A stretch of 64,000 bases of DNA from the NCBI RefSeq assembly GCF_016863635.1, contig NZ_BOPG01000025.1:1-64000 (forward strand). Reading direction: 5' to 3'. The translations under genes were made by a program, and so were the position numbers. This stretch comes from Virgisporangium aurantiacum (GTDB lineage: Bacteria > Actinomycetota > Actinomycetes > Mycobacteriales > Micromonosporaceae). Of this stretch, positions 16,442-24,658 are shown one piece after another; the first letter of the stretch is position 1; every line of letters begins with the position of its first letter. The notes under the pieces are model-generated. The model was not told the DNA's origin. It saw nothing but the letters and a program-made list of their open reading frames with translations, and searched no databases.

Positions 16442-17988
16442 TGCTCGATCTCGACCCCGCACTGGTCGCGCGCGCCCGGGCGCTGGCCGCCCGCGCCGGG
16501 CAGCCCGTCGTCGACCTGGCCCGCACCCGCACCACCGTCGCCGTCGAACGCGCCACGCTGCGCCTGGCCGGCGTCACCGGCGCCGACCCCGACGGCATCC
16601 CGTGGGTGAACCGCCTCGTCGACGCCGTCGACGCCGGGATCGGGCTGCACCACGGCGTCGCCGTGCCGGTGTTCCACGCCATGCGCCGCGACGGCGTCAC
16701 CGATCCGACGGTCCTGGCGCAGAAGGCCGCCGCCGGGTCCGTCCCCTTCGACCTGCCGGCGAAAGGCGCCGCGACGGCGGCGCGGCGCGCGGCCGACCGC
16801 GCGGTCGCCGCCGGCCTGAAGACGGTGGACCGCCAGCGCCGGTCCCGCGATCGCCTGATCGCCAAACTCGGCGACCCGAAGCAGCGCCCGTGGATCTACC
16901 TGATCGTCGCCACCGGCGACATCTACGAGGACATCCCGCAGGCCCAGGCCGCCGCCCGCGCCGGCGCCGACGTGATCGCCGTGATCCGCTCGACCGGCCA
17001 GTCGCTGCTCGACTACGTGCCCGAGGGCGCCACCCGCGAGGGCTTCGCCGGCACCTACGCCACGCAGGAGAACTTCCGCCTGATGCGGGCCGCGCTGGAC
17101 GAGGTCTCCCGCGAGGTCGGGCGGTACGTGCGGCTGACCAACTACGCCTCCGGCCTGTGCATGCCCGAGATCGCCGTGCTCGCCGGGCTGGAACGCCTCG
17201 ACATGATGCTCAACGACTCGATGTACGGGATCCTGTTCCGCGACATCAACCCCGTGCGGACGTTCGTCGACCAGCGGTTCGCGCGGCAGGTCCACGCCCG
17301 CGCCGGGATCATCATCAACACCGGCGAGGACAACTACCTCACCACCGCCGACGCGGTCGAGGCCGCGCACACCGTCACCGTGTCCCAGCTGCTGAACGAG
17401 TTCTTCGCCCACGAGGCCGGCCTCCCCGACGCCCAACTCGGCCTCGGCCACGCCTTCGAGATCAACCCCGACCTCCCCGACTCGTTCCGCCTGGAGCTGG
17501 CCCACGCCCTGCTGGCCCGCGAACTCTTCCCCGACGCGCCGCTGAAGTGGATGCCCCCGACCAAGCACATGACCGGCGACGTCTTCCGCGGCAACCTCCT
17601 CGACGGCTTCTTCAACCTCGCCGGCGTCCTCACCGGCCAGGGCATCCTCCTGGTCGGCATGATGACCGAGGCCGTGGTGACACCGTGGCTCAGCGACCGC
17701 GACATCGCGCTGCAGAACGTCCGCTACGTTCTGAACGCCTGCGGCGGTCTCTCCGAAGACTTCGCCCCGAAACCGGGCGGCTTCATCCAGCAGCGCGCCG
17801 ATCTGGTGCTGAACGAGGCCGTGACCCTGCTCGAACGCATCGCCGCCGAGGGCCTGCTCCCGGCGATCGCCGACGGCACGTTCGGCATCATGAAACGCCC
17901 GGCGGACGCCGGAAAAGGCCTGGCCGGCGTAGTCCAGAAAGCCGACGACTACTACAACCCGGCGGTGGCCGCCCTGGACGCCGCGTGA
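16441..17988 (+). CDS. kamD: Lysine 5,6-aminomutase alpha subunit
   Basis: A 515-residue protein closely following the KamD pattern throughout, including YLIVATGDIYEDIPQAQAAA, VIRSTGQSLLDYVPEG, LTNYASGLCMPEI and a long TIM-barrel region. With KamE it forms the adenosylcobalamin- and PLP-dependent enzyme that moves the terminal amino group of beta-lysine to C5, giving 3,5-diaminohexanoate. The ATG overlaps the amidohydrolase stop (TGATG). Normally kamE follows directly; here two defence-type genes intervene. Confidence 0.93.
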   Translation: MLDLDPALVARARALAARAGQPVVDLARTRTTVAVERATLRLAGVTGADPDGIPWVNRLVDAVDAGIGLHHGVAVPVFHAMRRDGVTDPTVLAQKAAAGSVPFDLPAKGAATAARRAADRAVAAGLKTVDRQRRSRDRLIAKLGDPKQRPWIYLIVATGDIYEDIPQAQAAARAGADVIAVIRSTGQSLLDYVPEGATREGFAGTYATQENFRLMRAALDEVSREVGRYVRLTNYASGLCMPEIAVLAGLERLDMMLNDSMYGILFRDINPVRTFVDQRFARQVHARAGIIINTGEDNYLTTADAVEAAHTVTVSQLLNEFFAHEAGLPDAQLGLGHAFEINPDLPDSFRLELAHALLARELFPDAPLKWMPPTKHMTGDVFRGNLLDGFFNLAGVLTGQGILLVGMMTEAVVTPWLSDRDIALQNVRYVLNACGGLSEDFAPKPGGFIQQRADLVLNEAVTLLERIAAEGLLPAIADGTFGIMKRPADAGKGLAGVVQKADDYYNPAVAALDAA

Positions 17989-18060
17989 GCCCACACAGAG
18001 GCGCATTCGTGCGGTTTACTTGCACGATGAGGCGCGAAACTCCCGCTGCGGCGGTGCCCG

Positions 18061-19392
18061 GTGCTGCGTAGCTTCCGTGTCGCCAACCACAAGTCGATCC
18101 GCGCCGCCCAGGAGTTGGTCCTCCTCCCGGCGTACGACAAGTCCCGTCCGGTCACCCCGGTGGCCGCGATCTACGGCGCGAACGCGTCGGGCAAGTCCAA
18201 CCTCCTGGACGCCCTCACCTGGATGCGCCAGGCGGTTCTGGATTCCTTCGCGTCCTGGACCCCCAGCGGCGGCGTGCCCCGGGTCCCGTTCAAGCTCGAC
18301 CCCGCAGCGTCGGCGGAGTCGTCGGGGTACGCGGTCGACCTGATCCTCGGCGGCGTCCGCCATTACTACGGCTTCGTCGTCGACGACAACATGGTCCGCG
18401 AGGAATGGCTGCACACGTTCCCGAAGGGCCGCCGCCGCGTCATCTTCGAACGGGAAGGCGCCGACTGGACCTTCGGTTCCACCGTTCGCGGTCCGCTGGA
18501 CGCCGCCCGTGACCTGACCCGCGCCAACGCCCTATTCCTCAGCGTTGCCGCCCGATCGAACATCACCGAATGCGAGTCCCTGTTCCGCTGGTTCGACAAG
18601 GGACTGGTCTGCGCCGAACCCGGTCCGACGATAAGCGCGGATGTTCACCGAGCCTTGGCCGCGAACTCCCCCCGGCGGGACGTCATTCTCGACCTTCTCC
18701 GAGTTGCTGATCTTGGAATCACCAACGTCGAGCTTATGGACGACGTTCTGGAGTCGTTATTCGGCGGTGCGATCGTCCAACACCGGGTATCGGAGACCTT
18801 GCGTGCAGATCAAGACGAACCCGAAATCGCCGAACGTTACGAGGTTATTTCGCATCCCACCGTGTCGGGCAAGTCGGTCAACCTCTCGTCGGCGTGGGCG
18901 CGCGCACAGAGATCAAGTAGTCGACTTCTCTTCTATCACGGCGATCACCCGGTGCCCTTGACCGCGGCAGAGGAATCCGCGGGCACCAGGACATGGCTGA
19001 ACCTCACCGTGGCGATCGCTGGCGCGCTGGACGGGCCGACGGTGCTACTTCTCGACGAGGCCGACACCACCCTGCACCCGCACCTGGCGCGGCACCTCGT
19101 CAACCTGTTCCGGAGCCCGCAGATCAACCCGCTCGGGGCGCAGCTGATCTTCACCTCCCACGACGCCACCATGCTCGACGAGGACACCCTGTCCCGCGAC
19201 GAGATCTGGTTCGTCGAGAAGGACCCTTCGGCGCAGACGACCCGGCTCTACTCGCTGGCCGAGTTCCGGCCCCGCAAGCACGAGAACACCGAGCGCCGCT
19301 ACCTCGCCGGCAGCTACGGAGCGGTGCCTGTCCTGTCGGAGTTCGCGTCGCGCCGAGCGCTGGCACGGGGAACCGATCCCGATGCGGCGTAA
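18061..19392 (+). CDS. RloA/AbiLi-like AAA ATPase (putative phage defence)
   Basis: A 443-residue ABC/OLD-type ATPase: Walker A YGANASGKSN near residue 40, a long middle insertion, Walker B TVLLLDEADTTLHP and FTSHD. It overlaps by 11 nt a gene for an RloB-family protein, the classic RloA-RloB or AbiLi-AbiLii pairing, known or suspected to act in abortive phage defence. GTG 18061 is the start. Codons about 18560-18960 are visibly less GC-rich than either end (runs such as GAGGTTATTTCGCATCC), suggesting acquisition or replacement of the middle domain. It separates kamD from kamE. Confidence 0.82.
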   Translation: MLRSFRVANHKSIRAAQELVLLPAYDKSRPVTPVAAIYGANASGKSNLLDALTWMRQAVLDSFASWTPSGGVPRVPFKLDPAASAESSGYAVDLILGGVRHYYGFVVDDNMVREEWLHTFPKGRRRVIFEREGADWTFGSTVRGPLDAARDLTRANALFLSVAARSNITECESLFRWFDKGLVCAEPGPTISADVHRALAANSPRRDVILDLLRVADLGITNVELMDDVLESLFGGAIVQHRVSETLRADQDEPEIAERYEVISHPTVSGKSVNLSSAWARAQRSSSRLLFYHGDHPVPLTAAEESAGTRTWLNLTVAIAGALDGPTVLLLDEADTTLHPHLARHLVNLFRSPQINPLGAQLIFTSHDATMLDEDTLSRDEIWFVEKDPSAQTTRLYSLAEFRPRKHENTERRYLAGSYGAVPVLSEFASRRALARGTDPDAA

Positions 19393-19954
19393 CCCACCGA
19401 CCCGGCGCCGCGGCGACCTTCCGACGAAACACACGGTGCTCGTCTACTGCGGCGGCCTCCGGACCGAGCCGGAGTACTTCGACGGGCTCAAACTCGAAAA
19501 CCGGAGCAGCGCGGTCAGCGTCCGGATCGTCGCGGAGGGCGCGGATCCGGAGCGGCTCGTCCGGCGTGCCGCGGGGCACCGCAACCGCCAGCCGGGTGTG
19601 TTCGACGAGGTCTGGTGCGTGACCGACGTCGACCAGTTCGACCTCACCCGGGCCGTCGCGCTCGCCCGGAAGGAGCGCGTCAGCCTCGCCGTGTCGAACC
19701 CGTGTTTCGAGCTCTGGCTGCTGCTGCACCACGCCGACTGCACCGCCCACTGCACCGGCTACGACGACGTCGCGACCAGGCTGAAGAAGTACGTCCGCGA
19801 CTACGACAAGTGCCGGCTGAACTTCGCCGCGTATCGCGACAAGATCGACGACGCGGTGGAGCGGGCACGCAAGCTCGACCCCGACGGCACGGCGTTCACC
19901 GCCAACCCCTCCACGAACGTGTGGCAGTTGGTCGAAAGGATCCGCGCGTCATGA
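19382..19954 (+). CDS. RloB/AbiLii-like Toprim-type protein (putative defence effector)
   Basis: A 190-residue protein with RloB signatures: a CGGLRTEPEYF segment, VTDVDQFD, SNPCFELWLLLHH and NPSTNVWQLVE. RloB proteins have a Toprim-like nuclease fold and work with an RloA ATPase. In family members the first motif reads C-E-G-x-x-T-E-P; here the first Glu is Gly, so the metal-binding site may be altered, while the later D-x-D is kept. The start overlaps rloA by 11 nt, and the stop overlaps the kamE start in ATGA, so the defence genes are translationally fused into the lysine operon. Confidence 0.85.
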   Translation: MRRNPPTRRRGDLPTKHTVLVYCGGLRTEPEYFDGLKLENRSSAVSVRIVAEGADPERLVRRAAGHRNRQPGVFDEVWCVTDVDQFDLTRAVALARKERVSLAVSNPCFELWLLLHHADCTAHCTGYDDVATRLKKYVRDYDKCRLNFAAYRDKIDDAVERARKLDPDGTAFTANPSTNVWQLVERIRAS

Positions 19955-20703
19955 GTGACTACGTTCGGCCGTACGGGGACACCACCGGCGACGGCATGGT
20001 GCAGATCAGTTTTACCCTGCCCATCCCGCACGACAAGAAGGCCGAAGGGGCGGCCCTGCAGCTCGCCGCCAAGATGGGCCTGGACCCGGCCATGCTGGTG
20101 CACGCCAAGCAGATGGGCACCGGCTTCACGTTCTTCGTCGTCTACGGGCGGGTCAACCACCTGGTGAACCTCGACGAGGTGACCGTCGTCGAGCGGGACT
20201 ACCCCTTGCTGGCGGCCAAGGAGGTGAACTCCACGGTGCGGGCGAACCTGCGGCGCAAGCTCGTCGTCGTCGGGGCGTGCATCGGGACCGACGCGCACAC
20301 GGTGGGCATCGACGCCATTCTCAACGTCAAGGGGGTGGCGGGGGAGAAGGGCCTGGAGTACTACCGGGAACTGCGGGTGGTCAACATGGGCGCCCAGGTC
20401 ACCGTGCCCGACCTGGTCGCCGCGGCCCGGCAGGAGAAGGCCGACGCGGTGCTGGTCAGCCAGGTGGTCACGCAGAAGGACGCCCACCTGCACAACACCC
20501 GCGAGATGTCGGCCGCGTTCCGGGAGTCGTACCCGGAGAGCAAGAGGCCGCTGCTCGTCGTCGGTGGGCCGCGCTTCGACGAGTCGATGGCCGGCGAGCT
20601 CGGCGTCGACCGGATCTTCAGCCGTGGCACCACCCCGCGCGAGGTGGCCAGCTACCTGGTGCACGCCCTGAGCAGCACAGCAGCCAAGGAGAAGAAGAAG
20701 TGA
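19951..20703 (+). CDS. kamE: Lysine 5,6-aminomutase beta subunit
   Basis: A 250-residue cobalamin-binding subunit. The base-off motif D-A-H-T-V-G carries His116, and Lys127 in ILNVKG lies 11 residues later, the spacing of the PLP lysine and cobalamin histidine in the clostridial enzyme. It pairs with KamD. Its ATG sits inside the rloB stop (ATGA), with a GAAAGGA about 10 nt upstream within rloB. Its own stop overlaps kal. Confidence 0.93.
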   Translation: MSDYVRPYGDTTGDGMVQISFTLPIPHDKKAEGAALQLAAKMGLDPAMLVHAKQMGTGFTFFVVYGRVNHLVNLDEVTVVERDYPLLAAKEVNSTVRANLRRKLVVVGACIGTDAHTVGIDAILNVKGVAGEKGLEYYRELRVVNMGAQVTVPDLVAAARQEKADAVLVSQVVTQKDAHLHNTREMSAAFRESYPESKRPLLVVGGPRFDESMAGELGVDRIFSRGTTPREVASYLVHALSSTAAKEKKK

Positions 20704-21074
20704 TCGGGACCACCGTCACCCACCGCCGCTACGTCGCGAACTCGCACTATGCGGGCAACCTCGTCGACGGCGCCTACGCCCTCGGCCTGTTCGGCGACGC
20801 CGCCACCGAACTGTGCATCCGCACCGACGGCGACGAGGGCCTGTTCGCCGGCTACGAGGAGATCCGTTTCGTCGCGCCGATCTACGCCGGCGACGTCGTC
20901 GAGGTCACGGCGTCGGTCACCCGGGTAGGCACCCGCAGCCGCCGCGTCGAGTTCTCCTGCGCGATCCACTGCCGTCGGCAGCCGGAGATCTCGGAGTCGG
21001 CGTCGCAGGTTCTGGAACCCCCGGTGGTCGCGGTGGTCGCGACCGGCACGGTGGTCGTTCCCGTTTCGCGGTGA
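20700..21074 (+). CDS. kal: 3-aminobutyryl-CoA ammonia lyase (hotdog fold)
   Basis: A 124-residue hotdog protein with YVANSHYAGNLVDGAYAL and a final strand set containing AGDVVEVTASVTRVG. The length and position match Kal, which deaminates L-3-aminobutyryl-CoA to crotonyl-CoA, the last specific step of lysine fermentation. Its substrate normally comes from Kce, not present in this window. GTGA overlaps join it to kamE and to the reactivase-like gene. Confidence 0.85.
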   Translation: MIGTTVTHRRYVANSHYAGNLVDGAYALGLFGDAATELCIRTDGDEGLFAGYEEIRFVAPIYAGDVVEVTASVTRVGTRSRRVEFSCAIHCRRQPEISESASQVLEPPVVAVVATGTVVVPVSR

Positions 21075-22402
21075 CGCGCATCAAAGCGCGCACAGCGGCG
21101 TGCGTCGACGTCGGGTCGACGTACACGAAGGCCGCGATCGTCGACGTCGACAGCGGCGCCCTGCTCGCCACCGCCAGCCACCCCACCACGTCGGACACCG
21201 ACGTCCTGCACGGCCTGGACAAAGCGATCGCGGCCACCGGCCACACACCGGACGAGACGTACGTGTGCTCGTCGGCCGGCGGCGGGCTGCGGCTGGCCGT
21301 CGTCGGGTACGAGGCGCTCGTCAGCGCCGAGGCCGGCCGGCGGGTGGCGCTGTCGGCCGGTGCCCGGGTGGTGCACGTGGCCGCCGGCCGGCTCGACGGT
21401 GCCGGTGTCGCCGCGTTGCGGGCGGCGCGGCCCGACGTGGTGCTGCTCGTCGGCGGCACCGACGGCGGCGACGCCGACACGCTGCTGCACAACGCCGCCC
21501 GGCTGGGCACCGTCCGGTGGCGGCGGCCGGTGGTGCTCGCCGGCAACGCCGACGCCCGCGCCGACGCCGTCGCGGCCCTCCGCGCGGTGCCGCACGTGAG
21601 CTGCGACAACGTGCTGCCCCGCGTCGGCGACCTGCGGCCCGGGCCGGCCCGGACGGCGATCCGCGACGTGTTCCTGCGCCACGTCATCGGCGGCAAGGGT
21701 CTCTCGCGCGGGCGCCGGTTCGCCGCCCTGGTCCGCGCTGCCACTCCCGACGCGGTGCTCACCGGCGTCGAACTGCTCGCCGCGACCCGGCCCGGCAGCG
21801 GGCTGCTCGTCGTCGACGTCGGCGGCGCCACCACCGACGTGTACTCGGTGCTGCCCGACACCGGGTCGGCCGGTGCCGAGGTCGCCGGGACGGCCTGGCA
21901 CGGCCGCACCGTCGAGGGCGACCTCGGCGTCCGCTGGTCGGCCGGCGGGGTCATCGAGGCCGCCCGCGCCGAACGGATGCCGGTCCGCGACGGGCTCGAG
22001 CAGGCCGCGGCCGCGCACTCCGCCGACCCGGGCCGGCCCGCCGACCCCGGCACCGACCTGCCCCTGGCCGCGCTCGCGGCGACGGTGGCGGTCCGCCGGC
22101 ACGCCCGCGGCGAACCCGTCGCCGACGGTGTCCGCCGCGGCGGCCGCGACCTGCGCGACGTGTCGCTGGTGATCGGGTCCGGCGGGGTGCTCCGGCACGC
22201 GCCCGCCGCGGACGCCCGCACGGTGCTGGCCGCGGTGACCGGCGACCTCGCCGGCGGCTGGTCGGTGCCCCGGGCACCGGTGCTGGCGATCGACACCGCC
22301 TACGTCCTGGCGCCCGCCGGCCTCCTCGCCGCCGACCACCCCGACGCGGCCGTGGCGCTGCTGCGGGCCCACCTGCTCCCGGCGCCGCCCGGCCCTGGAT
22401 AG
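21071..22402 (+). CDS. MutL-like ASKHA protein, probable aminomutase reactivase
   Basis: A 443-residue member of the glutamate mutase MutL family. The N-terminal phosphate loop is CVDVGSTYTKAAIVD, the second ASKHA phosphate motif is VVDVGGATTDVYSV, and GSGGVLRHAP provides the adenosine-binding loop. Related genes (kamC-like) accompany lysine 5,6-aminomutase and are thought to help swap damaged cobalamin from the enzyme. The usual MutS-like partner (kamB) was not seen. It starts in a GTGA overlap with kal and ends the operon. Confidence 0.82.
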   Translation: MTRIKARTAACVDVGSTYTKAAIVDVDSGALLATASHPTTSDTDVLHGLDKAIAATGHTPDETYVCSSAGGGLRLAVVGYEALVSAEAGRRVALSAGARVVHVAAGRLDGAGVAALRAARPDVVLLVGGTDGGDADTLLHNAARLGTVRWRRPVVLAGNADARADAVAALRAVPHVSCDNVLPRVGDLRPGPARTAIRDVFLRHVIGGKGLSRGRRFAALVRAATPDAVLTGVELLAATRPGSGLLVVDVGGATTDVYSVLPDTGSAGAEVAGTAWHGRTVEGDLGVRWSAGGVIEAARAERMPVRDGLEQAAAAHSADPGRPADPGTDLPLAALAATVAVRRHARGEPVADGVRRGGRDLRDVSLVIGSGGVLRHAPAADARTVLAAVTGDLAGGWSVPRAPVLAIDTAYVLAPAGLLAADHPDAAVALLRAHLLPAPPGPG

Positions 22403-22486
22403 CCGGCTGCCGGGCCACGCATCGAGCGCCGTATGGGGCTGGCGGCCCTGGATGGCCGGCACCACTGCGTGCGCATCGAGCGCCGT
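22391..22486 (+). repeat. Degenerate direct repeat, period about 53 bp, two copies
   Basis: GGCCCTGGAT recurs at 22391 and 22444, and GCATCGAGCGCCGT recurs at 22419 and 22473. Two diverged copies of a unit of about 53 bp therefore begin at the end of the reactivase gene. No function is evident. Confidence 0.5.
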
Positions 22487-22555
22487 TTATTCGGGCGGCC
22501 GTGTGGGTGGGCGTCCACATGGCGAGCAGCGTGTAGCCGCCGTGTGGGCGACGGC

Positions 22556-22586
22556 TTGACATGGTCCGGGGGTGGGCGCGTACCGT
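22556..22586 (+). promoter_or_regulatory. Housekeeping-type promoter with long downstream leader
   Basis: A consensus -35 TTGACA (22556-22561) is followed after 19 bp by TACCGT (22581-22586), a TANNNT -10. No gene begins for over 400 bp, so a transcript starting near 22593 would be a leader for lnt or an RNA ending at the 22855-22886 hairpin. Confidence 0.4.
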
Positions 22587-22854
22587 CGTCAGGTCCTACA
22601 ACGGCGAGCGGTGTCGGTCCGCCTTGCCCCTTCGTCCGACCGGGAACGCCCGGGCCACCCAGGTCCGGTTGTGCGGCCCGGCACCGGGCGGGGGTCGAGC
22701 GGGGTGCGGCGGTTCGGTGCGCTCTTCGGTGTCGGGCAGGGTCGCGTGGTCAGTAGACAACGGCCGCGGGCGTGCAACCGGCACGTACCGGGTCGGAACG
22801 AAGACCACGGGTGCTCGTCCCTGCCGCACCGGCCGTCCTAGGGCCTGGAACCGC

Positions 22855-22886
22855 GGGGCGCGGCCGGCATCTGCCGGACGCGCCCC
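22855..22886 (+). terminator. Strong GC hairpin (terminator or attenuator candidate)
   Basis: Arms GGGGCGC (22855-22861) and GCGCCCC (22880-22886) enclose an inner stem CCGGC/GCCGG with a 4-nt loop. No T tract follows, which is common for actinobacterial terminators. It lies between the promoter at 22556 and lnt. Confidence 0.4.
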
Positions 22887-23020
22887 GATGTGTTACCTGG
22901 GAGAACCGACAGGTACGTGTGGCCGTTCGAGCCTTCCCCGATATGCCGGCGTGATCCGAGCACCTGCACAATTGGACCCGGTATGCGAGTAAACCTGAGT
23001 ACACAGGGGGAGGGCGGGAC

Positions 23021-24658
23021 GTGACGGTGCTGGAAGCCCGCCCCGCCCAGGAAGACCCGGACCGTGGACAACCCCATCCGGTGACGCGTGCCCTGCTGCG
23101 GCTGCGGCCGCTGCTGTACGCGGTCGGTGCCGCATTGGCGTTGATCTTCGCGTTTCCGCCGCACGACCTGTGGTTCCTGGCCCCGGTCGGTGTCGCGCTG
23201 TTCGCGCTGGCAACGCACGGTCGGCGGGCCCGCGCCGGTGCCGCGCTCGGGTTCGTCGCCGGCGCGATCTTCTTCGGTGTCCTGCTGAACTGGACGAGCA
23301 TCCAGGTCGGGAAGATGCCGTGGGTGCTGCTGGTCGGGCTGCAGGCCGGGTTCATGGCGTTGCAGGGTGCCGCGGCGGCGTACGTGAGTCCGTTGCTGGT
23401 GCGCCGCGTCTGGCTGTTCGGCCCGGTGACGGCCGCGTTGTGGACGCTGCAGGAGGCGCTGCGCGGGCGGATCCCGTTCGGCGGGTTCCCGTGGGGTCGG
23501 CTGGCGTTCAGCCAGGGCGACTCGCCGCTGCTCGGGTTCGCTGCCGCCGGTGGGGCGCCGCTGGTGACCTTCGCCACGGCGCTGGTCGGAGGGCTGCTGG
23601 TCGCTCTCTTGATGAATGTCACCGGCGCCGGGGTCCGTACCCGATCGACCGTGCCCATGGCGTCCGCTCAGGTTGTGAAACGCGGCGCGGCCCTGGCCGG
23701 CGCCGCGGGCCTGGTGGTGGTCGCCGGCCTGGCCGTTCCGAAGACCGAACCTGGCGGAACGGCCGTGACCGTCGCGATCGTGCAGGGCAACGTGCCGCGC
23801 CTCGGCCTGGACTTCAACGAGCAGCGCCGCGCCGTGCTCGACAACCACGTCAACGCCACCCTGGATCTCGCCCGGCGCGTCGACGCCGGCCAGACGCCGC
23901 GGCCCGACCTGGTGGTGTGGCCGGAGAACGCGTCGGACATCGACCCGCTGCGCAACCCCGATGCGGCCACCCGGATCAGCGAGGCCGCCGACGCGATCGG
24001 CGCGCCGATCCTGGTGGGGACGCTCGGGGTGGCGCCGGACGACCCCGAGAAGATCATCAACGTGGGGCAGGTGTGGAACCCGCGCACCGGCCCCGGTGAC
24101 CGCTACATCAAGCAGCATCCGGTGCCGTTCGCGGAGTATGTCCCGTTCCGGTCGCTGGCGCGGAAGGTCACCGACAAGGTCGACCTGGTGCGCCGCGACT
24201 TCGCCCCCGGCGACCGGCCGGGCGTGCTGCAGCTCGGGCCGGCCCGGATCGGCGACGTGATCTGCTTCGAGGTCGCCTACGACGGGCTCGTGCGCGACGC
24301 CGTCGTGTCCGGCGGGCAGCTGATCGCCGTGCAGACGAACAACGCCACGTTCAACGTCGCCGAGGCCGAACAGCAACTGGCGATGGTGCGGCTGCGCGCC
24401 GTCGAGCACGGGCAGGACGCGTTGATGGCGTCCACCGTTGGAGTGTCCGGATTTGTGGACGCCCATGGGCGGGTATACGGTGCAACGTCGTTCTTCACGG
24501 CGGCCGTCGTCGTCCGCCAGCTACACATCGATAATCGTCGTACCCTGGCGACGCGACTCGGAGCCGGGCCGGAGTACCTGTTCATCGCCGGAGCACTCGC
24601 GGCACTCGTGGCCGCGGCGCTGATCCGTCGACGCACGAAGACCGAGGAGGAGCAGTGA
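23021..24658 (+). CDS. lnt: Apolipoprotein N-acyltransferase
   Basis: A 545-residue integral membrane enzyme: several N-terminal spans followed by a nitrilase-type domain. The catalytic triad can be placed as Glu302 (VVWPEN), Lys364 (YIKQHPVPF) and Cys415 (VICFEVAY). A final membrane span precedes the RRRTKTEEEQ tail. It adds the third acyl chain to lipoproteins. GTG 23021 follows GGGGGAGGG. Its stop overlaps the mannose synthase gene (GTGA); in mycobacteria the two activities can be fused in Ppm1, here they are separate proteins. Confidence 0.93.
   Translation: MTVLEARPAQEDPDRGQPHPVTRALLRLRPLLYAVGAALALIFAFPPHDLWFLAPVGVALFALATHGRRARAGAALGFVAGAIFFGVLLNWTSIQVGKMPWVLLVGLQAGFMALQGAAAAYVSPLLVRRVWLFGPVTAALWTLQEALRGRIPFGGFPWGRLAFSQGDSPLLGFAAAGGAPLVTFATALVGGLLVALLMNVTGAGVRTRSTVPMASAQVVKRGAALAGAAGLVVVAGLAVPKTEPGGTAVTVAIVQGNVPRLGLDFNEQRRAVLDNHVNATLDLARRVDAGQTPRPDLVVWPENASDIDPLRNPDAATRISEAADAIGAPILVGTLGVAPDDPEKIINVGQVWNPRTGPGDRYIKQHPVPFAEYVPFRSLARKVTDKVDLVRRDFAPGDRPGVLQLGPARIGDVICFEVAYDGLVRDAVVSGGQLIAVQTNNATFNVAEAEQQLAMVRLRAVEHGQDALMASTVGVSGFVDAHGRVYGATSFFTAAVVVRQLHIDNRRTLATRLGAGPEYLFIAGALAALVAAALIRRRTKTEEEQ

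Larger units (their letters stand above)
22403..23020. other. 618-bp intergenic region upstream of lnt
   Basis: No convincing protein gene is seen; the short open frames here lack family resemblance and an upstream ribosome site. The region holds the direct repeat, a consensus-like -35/-10 pair at 22556-22586, a strong hairpin at 22855-22886 and the ribosome site of lnt (GGGGGAGGG). A long leader or a small RNA is possible. Confidence 0.5.

Noticed and set aside
22561..22992. Possible 143-residue protein in the region before lnt
   Set aside because: Arg/Gly/Cys composition typical of chance frames, no ribosome site, competing frames of the same length, and it crosses the strong hairpin.
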